A DNA stretch of 64,000 nt from Roseibium album. GTDB lineage: Bacteria > Pseudomonadota > Alphaproteobacteria > Rhizobiales > Stappiaceae. The translations under genes and the position numbers were made by a program. Position 1 is the first letter of the stretch. The number at the start of each line of letters is the position of its first letter. This document shows, in pieces, positions 49,928 through 60,000 of this stretch. Location of the stretch: positions 147,885-211,884 of the forward strand of contig CXTY01000013.1 in NCBI GenBank assembly GCA_001404055.1. The letters run 5' to 3'. Below the pieces are notes generated by a model, which saw only the letters and a program-made list of their open reading frames with translations, was not told the DNA's origin and did no database searches.

Positions 49928-51424
49928 ATGCAAAACGCAACACTTACGGATACCCCGCTCTCAACTGACCTGTTCTGCCAGCTTCACAACCGGCACCTGG
50001 CGCGTAGTTTCGGCTACGTCAACGGTCGTTGGCTGGATGCATCGGACGGGGCGGTGTTTTCTGTTACAGACCCTGCTGATGGCAGCCCGCTGGGGAACGT
50101 TTCCCGACTGAACAGTGCGCAGGCGTCAGAAGCTATCAACGCTGCTGATGATGCCTTCAAAACATGGGCATCGCTGCTACCTCAGGACCGCGCCAAATAC
50201 CTGTTCAAATGGCACGCACTTATCCTGGAAAACAAGGAAGACCTGGCGTTGATCATGACGCGCGAACAGGGTAAGCCAATTTCTGAGGCACTTGGCGAAA
50301 TCGACTATGCTGCTTCGTTCATCGAATTCTATGCGGAAGAAGCAAAGCGGCCGAATATCGAGAGTATCACGTCCCACTTGGCCGACGCGGAAATGGAAGT
50401 CTGGCGGGAACCACTTGGTGTTGCCGCGCTGATCACACCCTGGAACTTCCCCTGCGCCATGATCACGCGTAAGGCAGCAGCGGCGTTAGCTGCCGGATGC
50501 ACTGTTCTTGTTCACCCGTCGCAGGAGACACCGTTTTCTGCGCTGGCACTGGCAGAACTCGCTGACCGCGCAGGTCTACCTGCAGGTGTCTTCAATGTTC
50601 TTCCCGGACAGGCATCGGAGATTGTGGCCCCTTGGATGGAAGACCCGCGGGTACGAGCGGTTTCATTTACCGGCTCTACAGAAATTGGCCGCCTGCTCTA
50701 CAGACAAAGTGCTGATACGGTCAAACGACTGGTGCTGGAACTGGGGGGACATGCGCCCTTTATCGTGTTTGCAGATGCAGACCTGGACCATGCTGTAGAA
50801 CAGGCGATTGCCGCCAAATTCGCGACATCCGGGCAGGATTGTCTGGGGGCCAACCGATTTCTGATTGAAAGACCGATCTATGACGCTTTTTGTGATGCGT
50901 TTGCACGCCAAACGGCACAGCTTACGGTGGGCCCGGGTCTGGACGACCCAGACATTGGACCATTGATGCACGAACGCGCCGTCATGAAGCAAGAGGCTCA
51001 AGTCAAAGATGCACTGGAATGTGGTGCGAAGCTACTGACCGGTGGGAAAAGACATGACGCCGGCGCGAATTTCTTCGAACCAACGGTTCTGGCTGATGTG
51101 CCGCAAGAGGCCAATATTTTTCGTGAAGAGACCTTCGGGCCCGTCGCTGCAATTGCTCCCTTTGACAGCGAAGACGAAGTCATACGCCGTGCAAATGACA
51201 CCGAATATGGACTGATCGCCTACCTCCACACGCAGGATCCGCGCCGGATCTATCGTGCTAGTCGCGAACTGCAATACGGCATGGTCGCTGTCAACCGCAC
51301 CAAGGTGACCGGCTATCCAATTCCCTTCGGTGGCGTGAAGCAATCAGGTCTTGGACGAGAAGGTGCGAGATTTGGCCTTGAGGCCTTCACTGAAATAAAA
51401 TTTGTCTGCAGAGACTGGCGATAA
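49928..51424 (+). CDS. doeC: NAD(P)-dependent aldehyde dehydrogenase, aspartate-semialdehyde oxidising
   Basis: 498 residues, succinate-semialdehyde dehydrogenase-like ALDH. Catalytic C305 in S-G-Q-D-C-L-G-A-N, E271 in L-E-L-G-G-H, and the N-T-E-Y-G-L-I-A-Y and G-R-E-G-A-R-F-G-L-E-A-F ends are family features. In this locus it should oxidise the aspartate semialdehyde released by DoeD to aspartate. I start at ATG 49928, after AGAAGGG, rather than 49859, which adds 23 unrelated residues. Confidence 0.9.
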   Translation: MQNATLTDTPLSTDLFCQLHNRHLARSFGYVNGRWLDASDGAVFSVTDPADGSPLGNVSRLNSAQASEAINAADDAFKTWASLLPQDRAKYLFKWHALILENKEDLALIMTREQGKPISEALGEIDYAASFIEFYAEEAKRPNIESITSHLADAEMEVWREPLGVAALITPWNFPCAMITRKAAAALAAGCTVLVHPSQETPFSALALAELADRAGLPAGVFNVLPGQASEIVAPWMEDPRVRAVSFTGSTEIGRLLYRQSADTVKRLVLELGGHAPFIVFADADLDHAVEQAIAAKFATSGQDCLGANRFLIERPIYDAFCDAFARQTAQLTVGPGLDDPDIGPLMHERAVMKQEAQVKDALECGAKLLTGGKRHDAGANFFEPTVLADVPQEANIFREETFGPVAAIAPFDSEDEVIRRANDTEYGLIAYLHTQDPRRIYRASRELQYGMVAVNRTKVTGYPIPFGGVKQSGLGREGARFGLEAFTEIKFVCRDWR

Positions 51425-51455
51425 GCAGACCCATTCTAAAACACAAGGAACTATC

Positions 51456-52823
51456 ATGCTCAAAAACGATCAGTTGGATGCCTGGGACCGCGAAAACTTC
51501 TTTCACCCCTCGACACACCTGGCACAACATGCGCGCGGTGAAGCGCCAAGTCGGATAGTGACGGGTGGTGATGGCGTTTTTATTGAAGATCGCGATGGCA
51601 CAAGGTTGCTGGACGCGTTTGCTGGTCTTTATTGCGTGAATGTTGGCTATGGTCGAACTGAAATTGCAGAAGCCATTGCAGCCCAGGCAAAGGAGCTTGC
51701 CTATTATCACGCCTATGTCGGACACGGGACGGAAGCTTCAATAACGCTGGCAAAAATGGTTCTCGACCGCGCACCTTCGCACATGTCTAAAGTCTATTTT
51801 GGACTGGGCGGCTCCGATGCCAATGAAACCAACATCAAATTGGTGTGGTATTACAACAACATACTTGGTCGTCCAGAAAAGAAGAAGATCATTTCTCGTT
51901 GGCGTGGATATCATGGGTCCGGCTTGATGACGGGTTCTCTGACCGGCCTGGAGCTCTTTCACAAGAAGTTCGATCTCCCCCTCGACACGGTTCTTCACAC
52001 GGTTGCACCTGACTATTTCCGACGCCAGGACCTCTCGATGTCCGAGGCTGACTTTGTGGCCCATTGCGTATCTGAACTGGAAGCGATGATTGAGCGAGAA
52101 GGTGCAGATACAATTGCAGCTTTCATTGGTGAGCCCGCACTTGGTACTGGCGGCATCGTTCCTCCTCCGGCCGGATACTGGGAAGCGATCCAACAAGTGC
52201 TGACCAAGCACGACATCCTGCTGATTGCAGATGAAGTGGTTTCCGGGTTTGGACGGTTGGGCAGTATGTTTGGTTCAGATCACTACCAGATCAAGCCGGA
52301 TTTCATCACGATAGCCAAAGGACTTACGTCAGCCTACGCACCCTTGTCCGGTTCGATTATTTCCGACAGGGTTTGGAAGGTTCTGGAAGATGGAACCGAT
52401 GAAAATGGCCCGATTGGGCATGGCTGGACCTATTCCGCTCATCCAATCGGGGCTGCCGCTGGGGTTGCCAATCTAAACCTGATCGACAAACTGGGTTTGG
52501 TTGAAAATTCCAAGGACGCTGGTGCCTATTTCAAGTCAGCAATGAATGACGCCTTGGCGGATCACATGCATGTCGGAGACATCCGTGGTGAAGGACTCTT
52601 GTGTGCGATTGAATTTGTTGAAGACAAAGACAGCAGGGTATTCTTCGACCCCGCCAGAAAAGTGGGCCCACAGGTCGCAACAGCTCTTATGAAACAAGGT
52701 GTCATTGGCCGAGCCATGCCACAGGGCGACATTCTTGGTTTCGCCCCACCGCTATGCATCACCAAATCGGAAATCGACAAGGTTGTCTCTGCCACACGCG
52801 AAGCAGTTTCGTCCGTCTTCTGA
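51456..52823 (+). CDS. doeD: Class III aminotransferase, diaminobutyrate transaminase
   Basis: 455 residues. PLP Lys at about K288 in I-T-I-A-K-G-L-T-S-A-Y-A-P-L-S-G; D-E-V-V-S-G-F-G-R-L-G holds the PLP-ring Asp. N-terminus F-F-H-P-S-T-H-L-A-Q-H-A. Orthologues in ectoine clusters convert 2,4-diaminobutyrate to aspartate 4-semialdehyde, with pyruvate or 2-oxoglutarate as acceptor (acceptor not determinable here). ATG at 51456 is preceded by AAGGAAC. Last gene of the plus-strand unit. Confidence 0.9.
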   Translation: MLKNDQLDAWDRENFFHPSTHLAQHARGEAPSRIVTGGDGVFIEDRDGTRLLDAFAGLYCVNVGYGRTEIAEAIAAQAKELAYYHAYVGHGTEASITLAKMVLDRAPSHMSKVYFGLGGSDANETNIKLVWYYNNILGRPEKKKIISRWRGYHGSGLMTGSLTGLELFHKKFDLPLDTVLHTVAPDYFRRQDLSMSEADFVAHCVSELEAMIEREGADTIAAFIGEPALGTGGIVPPPAGYWEAIQQVLTKHDILLIADEVVSGFGRLGSMFGSDHYQIKPDFITIAKGLTSAYAPLSGSIISDRVWKVLEDGTDENGPIGHGWTYSAHPIGAAAGVANLNLIDKLGLVENSKDAGAYFKSAMNDALADHMHVGDIRGEGLLCAIEFVEDKDSRVFFDPARKVGPQVATALMKQGVIGRAMPQGDILGFAPPLCITKSEIDKVVSATREAVSSVF

Positions 52824-52881
52824 GATTAGGCTGACGCAATAAAGCCAACATCGAGCACTCGATGGACCACTAACTAATGGA

Positions 52882-52907
52882 GTCGGTCAGGAAAAGTTCT
52901 GGCCGAC
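52882..52907. terminator. Hairpin between doeD and the ABC transporter genes
   Basis: A 9-bp stem GTCGGTCAG / CTGGCCGAC (one G-U) with an 8-base loop in the convergent gap. No T run follows, so its role as terminator is uncertain. Confidence 0.35.
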
Positions 52908-52936
52908 ATCGCAGACTTCAAACAATCGCCTGCAGT

Positions 52937-55153
52937 TTAGCTCGCTTTTGCAGTCTTCCCCATTAGCGCTGGAATGACTTTGTCCGGTTCGCCCATCATC
53001 GCAATTTGACCGGATCTGAACACAACCACACGGTCTGCCAGTTTCATGTGGCTTGGCCGTTGCGTGTTGATGATGATCGTCGACTTCCCTTGCAGAGCAC
53101 GAACCATGTCCATGAACTTCTTGTCGCCTTCAAAGTCGAGGTGCGTCCCAGGATTATCAAACAGGTACAACGGCACTGACTTTACAAAAGTCCGTGCGAG
53201 AACAATGCGCTGTTTCATGTTTTCCGGGATTTGTTTCAAAACCTCGCCATTCAACCGGGTTTCCAATCCCTCGAAATTCGCTTCAAGATAGGGCAGTAAG
53301 CCAATCTGGTCTGTTACCTCATGCAGTCTTGCGTCGCTGGCACCGGGATCTGCAAGCAGAAGGTTCTGTTTGACCGTACCGTAGAAAAAATCGAGATCAT
53401 CGGGCGCATACCCGATGGCGGATCGCCACTCGGCCGGGTCAAGCTGCCGAACATCCAGTCCATCAAACAAGATAGATCCGACTTGCGGCTGAAACAGACC
53501 TGTAAGCGCTTGAAACAAAGTCGTTTTGCCAGATCCACTTGGCCCCGTAATTGCGATCGTCTCACCTTGCTTTACTGTCAGGTCCAACCCTTTCAGCGAT
53601 GCCTCGGTCGCACCAGGGTACCTGAGAACAAGCGAAGAAATTTTCAGGTCTCCCTGAATGTCACGAGTGATTTTCGGCAAGTGCCCTGGCTCTCTTTCCA
53701 GTGGCACTTTCATGAGGTTGTTGATCTGGTCGATTACGGTCCGACTTTGCGCAAGCTGCGTAATGCTCAAAAAGGCCTGGTTCATCGGATTCAGGACACG
53801 CCAGCACAGCGCCATCGTCGCAATCAGGGCACCGAGGCTCATGTCTCCGTTCATGACCTGGATTGCGCCGATACCCAAAACCAGAACACCGCAAATTGTC
53901 ATCAGGGTTTGAGAAACGGTCTGCAACACATGCGTGATGTTTCGTGCATGTACGTTCAACCTGTTGAAGCTGGCAGACAGAGAGGAAAATCTGTTTAGCC
54001 AGATGTCTTCAACCGACAAATTGCGCAATGCCCGCTGATTGCGCAATGTTTCGATCATGAAACCGTTCAGCTTCGACTTTTGCTCCCCAACCGCAGCGAC
54101 TTCTCTTTGAACTTTTGGAAGAACATAAATAGCCAAAAGGCCATAAATCGCCAGCAGCGCCATAGGTGGATACGCTACAGGACCACCAATCAGATATATC
54201 GCTGTAATAAAAATCAACGTGAATGGAATGTCGACAATCGCGTTCAGGAGTGAGCTTTGAAAGATATCCCTAACGCTATCGAAATATCTCAGGCGCATGA
54301 CCTGCGTCCCTATCGGCGCTTCCGACAGCATTGAATACGGTAGATGAAGGATCCGCTCGAAGGTCTTGTTGCCCACAATCGCATCTATCCGGCCACCAAG
54401 GTAGGACTGGATCCAGTTTTTTGTCCTTCTGAGCGCGACTTCGCAAAGGACTATGATCGCAATACCAACCCCCATCGTGATCAACACGCTGGTGGATTTG
54501 GCTCCCATCGCCTTGTCATAGATTGCCATGATGAACAAGGGTGGCCCAAGCGCCAGGATGTTCAGAACAAACCCCAAGACTAGGATTGAAACAATACTGC
54601 CTCGAAAGCGTTTTGAAACGGCAGAAAACCAGCTTCGATTGCCTTGAATCTGACTTTCTTCCTCGTCATCCTCATAGGCGATGAAGAGTTCTTCTTTCGA
54701 GATTTCCTTCTCGGCGATGATGACAGCTTCATCACTCTGGCCGGAAAATGCGCGGAAGGCACCCTCATCCGTTTTGGAAACAAGAACTTGTACGTCATCG
54801 CCCGCGACACGAAGGCAAGGAAATTGCGTTGGCGTCAACTCAGCAGCTTTGCCGCGAAATGGTTCGGTCTTGATGTTAAGCCTGTTCAGTACCGCGCGGA
54901 GATCTTGAAAAGACGCAAGGCGATCGAAATGCGGCATTGCCTCAAACAGCAACCGATCATTTCCCTGCCAACGCATTTCCTTTAGGAGCGGTACAAGACA
55001 TTTTTCAGCTGTTGGAGCATCGGCCCCTGTCAAATTGATTATTTTTTCAGGTGTATCAGTTGCGCTCAATTCAACGGAGAGGTCTCTCCATTGCCGGTGA
55101 ACAGCGTTTTCACTGCCGTCAAGTTCCTCGAGATCGAATAGGTTTCTTGTCAA
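52937..55153 (-). CDS. Type I secretion ABC transporter with C39-like domain and defective ATPase motifs
   Basis: 738 residues. The N-terminal roughly 160 residues look like a C39-like domain without the peptidase Cys/His, followed by a six-helix membrane domain and an ATPase domain. Walker A is normal (G-P-S-G-S-G-K-T-T). The signature helix reads I-P-E-N-M-K-Q-R-I-V-L-A-R instead of L-S-G-G-Q, and Walker B ends L-F-D-N-P-G, with Asn in place of the catalytic Glu. Start TTG at 55153 with GAGGG upstream, one base after the stop of the other ABC gene. Probable half of a heterodimer exporting the adjacent adhesin. Confidence 0.85.
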   Translation of the reverse strand: MTRNLFDLEELDGSENAVHRQWRDLSVELSATDTPEKIINLTGADAPTAEKCLVPLLKEMRWQGNDRLLFEAMPHFDRLASFQDLRAVLNRLNIKTEPFRGKAAELTPTQFPCLRVAGDDVQVLVSKTDEGAFRAFSGQSDEAVIIAEKEISKEELFIAYEDDEEESQIQGNRSWFSAVSKRFRGSIVSILVLGFVLNILALGPPLFIMAIYDKAMGAKSTSVLITMGVGIAIIVLCEVALRRTKNWIQSYLGGRIDAIVGNKTFERILHLPYSMLSEAPIGTQVMRLRYFDSVRDIFQSSLLNAIVDIPFTLIFITAIYLIGGPVAYPPMALLAIYGLLAIYVLPKVQREVAAVGEQKSKLNGFMIETLRNQRALRNLSVEDIWLNRFSSLSASFNRLNVHARNITHVLQTVSQTLMTICGVLVLGIGAIQVMNGDMSLGALIATMALCWRVLNPMNQAFLSITQLAQSRTVIDQINNLMKVPLEREPGHLPKITRDIQGDLKISSLVLRYPGATEASLKGLDLTVKQGETIAITGPSGSGKTTLFQALTGLFQPQVGSILFDGLDVRQLDPAEWRSAIGYAPDDLDFFYGTVKQNLLLADPGASDARLHEVTDQIGLLPYLEANFEGLETRLNGEVLKQIPENMKQRIVLARTFVKSVPLYLFDNPGTHLDFEGDKKFMDMVRALQGKSTIIINTQRPSHMKLADRVVVFRSGQIAMMGEPDKVIPALMGKTAKAS

Positions 55154-55154
55154 G

Positions 55155-56882
55155 CTACGCCCTCGCCTTCACTGGCTTGGACACGCTGTCTGCCTGACCC
55201 AATGCATGGATCTTCCGATCTCGAAGTTCATATTGCTGATCTGCGACGGCGAGCACCGAAGGACGATGGCTTACGATGATCACTGTCAAGTATCCCTTGA
55301 GACGATCAAGTGCTTCCAGCAGGCCCTTTTCGGCTTGCTGGTCGAGTTGAGCGTTGGCCTCGTCGAGTACAAGGATCTTGGGTTCACCTGCAAGTGCACG
55401 CGCAATGCAAATTCGCTGCAAAGTCGAAGTTGGAACTTTGCCTCCCAGGTCGGCACCCAGTTGGGTGTCATAACCTTTTGGAAGGAGATGAATTTCCTTT
55501 TCAAGTCCGATCAATTTCGCAGCCATGCGCGCATGGGCAATATCAGACACGGCACCAAACATGGTTATGTTTTCAAGAATTGTTCCACTGAAGATCGCGG
55601 ACTGACTGTCGACATAGGCAACCGATCTCCTGAGAGCCTGTTCGTACAAGCCCTCAAATTCCTGACCGCCTATCAAAACCTTGCCCGATGTAGGTTGCAT
55701 TTCACCGGTAAAAAGCTTCATGAGTGTGGATTTACCGCAGCCATCAGCTCCCCGAAAGCCAATGAACTGACCGGATTTGATATTTAGATTGATGTTGGAG
55801 AAGACTTCCCGCGCACCTTCTCCTACCACCACCGTTACATCTTGCAGGTTGATGGAGCCATCCGTCTCGAGCTCGAGCTGTTTCTGCGACTGGACCTCTG
55901 GCAATTCAAAGAGTTCTTGCACCTGAGTGTAATCGTGCTTCAGTCTCTGCATGTCGGTCAACTGGTTGATCGCACGCAAGAATGGCTGAACGAACTGACC
56001 GGAAAGTAAGGTACTGGCCGCTACGCCACCAATACTGAAATTGCCGTGAATGAACATGAGCGCCCCAAAGAGCACGACGAAGACGGTGGTCAACGTTCCA
56101 AACAGCGATGATGCATCACGCGCTTCACCGGAAAGGCGCATGTATCTGGCGCTTAACTTGGCTGTCACCTTTTGCAAGCGCTCGAAGCGCCGCATGATCA
56201 GCGCCTCCATAGCCTGGGTTTTCACGGTCTTTGCGCCGGCCAGAACTTCCAGAATGAAGTCGGATTTTCGATCGTCCTGATCTGCTCTATCGACAACAAC
56301 TTGCTGAAGTGCCTTGTTTCTATGCAGCGCAAAAAACATGAACATGCCAAGCAGGCAAACCGGAACGAGCGCAAGCGGTCCGGCAATAAACACCAGCACA
56401 GCGAGGAAAATGCCACCTGCGGGCAGATCAATTGCGAGTAGTCGCCCCTGATCGCCGTAGTGATCGGAAATCGACTGAAGCGAGCGCAATTGATGAACCT
56501 GCACGGATATAGGCGTTTTCGCGAGTTGCGTCGGCTCAGCGTCCAGTACCCGGCGGAACAATTCTGTATGGACCTGATGGTTGAACCCTGCTCCGAGTTT
56601 TCCGACAACGCCGGCCCTTGCGATCTTGATCACAGCATCAACAACCAACACAGCTGTGACACCAAGAATCAAAACCAGAAGCGTATCGGTAGACGTGTTT
56701 GGCAGTACGCGGTCATAAACCTGCAGGATCGCCAGCGGCATCGCCAGCCCAAGAATATTTGCGAAAATCGAGGCAACGATTACATCACGCGACAATCCCG
56801 GCGAGGAAATCCAGCGCCCGGACGGAGAATGCCTGACCTTCAAACGAGGCAGAAAGAATGATGAAAATATTGATTTCAACAT
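55155..56882 (-). CDS. Type I secretion ABC transporter, second subunit
   Basis: 575 residues, a membrane domain without an N-terminal C39-like domain plus an ATPase domain. Walker A G-A-D-G-C-G-K-S-T is normal and Walker B V-L-D-E-A-N keeps the catalytic Glu, but the signature reads V-P-T-S-T-L-Q-R-I-C-I-A-R rather than L-S-G-G-Q. It is the Glu-competent partner of the downstream ABC protein. Start taken as ATG 56882; a TTG at 56915 is possible and neither has a strong ribosome-binding site. Divergent from the adhesin gene. Confidence 0.85.
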   Translation of the reverse strand: MLKSIFSSFFLPRLKVRHSPSGRWISSPGLSRDVIVASIFANILGLAMPLAILQVYDRVLPNTSTDTLLVLILGVTAVLVVDAVIKIARAGVVGKLGAGFNHQVHTELFRRVLDAEPTQLAKTPISVQVHQLRSLQSISDHYGDQGRLLAIDLPAGGIFLAVLVFIAGPLALVPVCLLGMFMFFALHRNKALQQVVVDRADQDDRKSDFILEVLAGAKTVKTQAMEALIMRRFERLQKVTAKLSARYMRLSGEARDASSLFGTLTTVFVVLFGALMFIHGNFSIGGVAASTLLSGQFVQPFLRAINQLTDMQRLKHDYTQVQELFELPEVQSQKQLELETDGSINLQDVTVVVGEGAREVFSNINLNIKSGQFIGFRGADGCGKSTLMKLFTGEMQPTSGKVLIGGQEFEGLYEQALRRSVAYVDSQSAIFSGTILENITMFGAVSDIAHARMAAKLIGLEKEIHLLPKGYDTQLGADLGGKVPTSTLQRICIARALAGEPKILVLDEANAQLDQQAEKGLLEALDRLKGYLTVIIVSHRPSVLAVADQQYELRDRKIHALGQADSVSKPVKARA

Positions 56883-57068
56883 ATATGAACCAGAGTCGAA
56901 TTCGCGTTGGTTCAAATTGAACGGGTCAGGTTTAAAAATCGTTTACCTTACTGTTTAAATTCAGAATTTAATCCGAACTAACTTTCAGTTTCCATGGCGA
57001 ATTTTCCGCTTTGTTAAGGGCGCGTACGGTCATGTACTCCATCGGAAATTTGTAGATGCGTGACCGAC
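56883..57068. other. Divergent region between the ABC transporter pair and the adhesin gene
   Basis: 186 bp, AT-rich on the ABC side (several TTTAAA-like runs). It must hold both promoters; I see no clear palindrome or consensus promoter and no strong ribosome-binding site for the adhesin. Confidence 0.4.
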
Positions 57069-60000
57069 ATGGCAAACGACACAGAAAATCGAGACAAAAA
57101 CTCCTCTCAAGATGACGGGAGTGCGGGCGATTCCGGAACGACGTTAAGTTCTGATAGCTATGTTCAGTCCGGACTGTTGGACACCCGGGACAAGCAACTC
57201 GATAAAGCACACGATTTTCATCTCGACCAGAATATGGGCGAGTCGATGGAGCAGGTGAACGCAAACCTGCACCTGGGCAGTGAGAAACCTGATCCTCTTC
57301 AAAGCCTATCCGATGATGAGAAAGACACTGCTTCACAAATTGAAGCGGAAACAGGCGAAACACCGCAGGTAGAAGACGATTCTCGAGCCGATACGGGATT
57401 GCCACTCTCTGAAAACTTCGTCTCCACTGGTCAGCGCGCACTCAATCCTTCTTCAGATGAAACAGGACAGAACGGTTCCTCCTACGACCCGTCTTCCAAT
57501 TTTTTGGGCAGTTCGTCTTTGGGCGACGACTTTTCAAACGTTGCTGTCGCTGCAGAACCAGTAGCAGGCGCCCTCTCGCAAAGCGTCACAGATCAGGTCG
57601 CATCTGATCAAGACCCCGCAGAAGACGAAACAAGCGTTCCCATCACATCAAATCTCTCTTCGGTAACAGACATCGACGACGCCCAGGACGGTGTTGATGA
57701 AAACGCCGCAGTTGGGTCCACAACCGGTATTCAGGCATCAGCGGACGTTGCGGAGGATGCAGATGTTACGTACAGCCTCCTCGACGATGCGGGCGGCCTT
57801 TTTACAATCGATCCGAATACAGGAATTGTTTCTGTAGCTGGCGCTTTGGATGCAGAAACTGCCGGTTCTCACGATATTGTCGTGCTTGCCACAACTTCTG
57901 ACGGTGAAACGCAGACTGAAACCTTTTCAATTTCCATTCGCGACGTCGATGAATACGACGTTTCTGATATTCAGGAGACTGGCGCTGCAGTCAGCGAAAT
58001 ATCCGAAAATGTCGAGGGTGGAAGTTCAACCGGCATCACGGTAACCGCAGAAGATCTGGACGTAAGCGATACTGTCTCCTATTCGATAGACGACCCGCGA
58101 TTCGTGATCGACGAAAATGGCGTTGTTTCAATCGCCGATGATGCAGTCTTCGATGCCGAAACTGAAAGTTCTGTTTCTTTTACTGTCACAGCTACATCCA
58201 CCGATGGCTCTGAAAGTTCCCAGGTTTTTGATCTGAGTATTTCCGATGTGGATGAGGCCGACGTCTCATCGGTCACTGATTCAGATGCAACCGAGAACTC
58301 CATCGCAGAAGATGCGTCTGCAGGTACCCAGGTTGGTGTGACGGCGCTCGCGACGGACTCAGACGTTACCGACAGTGTATCCTACGCTGTTGACGATGTC
58401 CGTTTTGAAGTTGCTGCTGATGGCACGGTCACTGTTGCCTCTGGCGCTTCTTTCGATGCGGAGACCGAAGGTTCCATCGATATCACGGTGACGGCAACCT
58501 CGACCGATGGCTCAACGTCCCAGGAGACGTTCTCCATCAACGTTTCTGATGTTGATGAGGCGGATGTGTCTGCCGTTACCGACAGCGACGCGACAGCGAA
58601 CTCCATTGCAGAAGATGCATCTGCCGGTACCCAGGTTGGTGTGACCGCGCTCGCGACGGACTCAGACGTTACCGACAGTGTATCCTACGCTGTTGACGAT
58701 GCCCGTTTTGAAGTTGCTGCTGATGGTACGGTCACTGTCGCAAGTGGCGCAAGCTTCGATGCAGAGACAGAGGGCTCAATCGACATCACTGTCACAGCGA
58801 CCTCAACTGATGGCTCCATGTCCCAGGAGACCTTCTCCATCAACGTCTCCGATGTGGATGAAGCTGACGTTTCTGCTGTCACTGACTCAGATGCAACCGC
58901 GAACTCCATCGCAGAAGATGCATCTGCCGGCACGCAGGTTGGTGTCACTGCGCTGGCAACAGATTCCGATGTGACCGACAGCGTCTCCTACGCGGTCGAC
59001 GATGCCCGCTTTGAAGTGACCGCCGACGGCACAGTCACGGTTACGTCCGGTGCTTCGTTTGATGCGGAGACAGAAGGCTCCATCGACATCACCGTGACAG
59101 CAACGTCTACGGATGGTTCCACGTCCCAGGAGACCTTCTCGATCAACGTGTCCGATGTAGATGAAGCGGATGTGTCTGCGGTCACTGACTCAGATGCAAC
59201 AGCAAACTCCATTGCGGAAGACGCATCAGCTGGAACCCAGGTTGGTGTCACGGCGCTAGCCACTGACTCTGACGTGACTGACAGTGTCTCCTACGCCGTT
59301 GATGATACCCGCTTTGAAGTCGCTGCCGATGGCACGGTCACGGTTGCTTCCGGCGCTTCGTTCGATGCCGAGACTGAAGGCTCCATTGATATTACGGTGA
59401 CGGCAACGTCCACCGATGGGTCCACCTCTCAGGAGACTTTCTCCATCAACGTCTCCGATGTTGATGAGGCGGATGTGTCTGCAGTAACTGACTCGGATGC
59501 AACGGCAAATTCCATCGCAGAAGATGCCTCTGCCGGTACCCAGGTTGGTGTCACCGCACTGGCAACGGACTCTGATGTAACCGACAGTGTCTCCTACACT
59601 GTTGACGATGCCCGTTTTGAAGTGGCTGCAGATGGCACGGTCACCGTTGCATCCGGCGCATCCTTCGATGCAGAGACTGAAGGTTCCATCGACATCACGG
59701 TCACAGCGACCTCAACTGATGGCTCGACCTCACAAGAGACGTTCTCGATCAACGTTTCTGATGTGGATGAAGCGGATGTGTCTGCGGTCACCGACAGCGA
59801 TGCAACGGCAAACTCCATTGCGGAAGATGCATCTGCCGGTACCCAGGTTGGTGTCACCGCACTGGCGACAGATTCTGATGTTACTGATTCAGTTAGTTAT
59901 TCCGTCGATGATGCCCGCTTTGAAGTTGCCGCCGATGGCACGGTCACTGTCGCAAGTGGCGCAAGCTTCGATGCAGAGACTGAAGGTTCCATCGATATCA

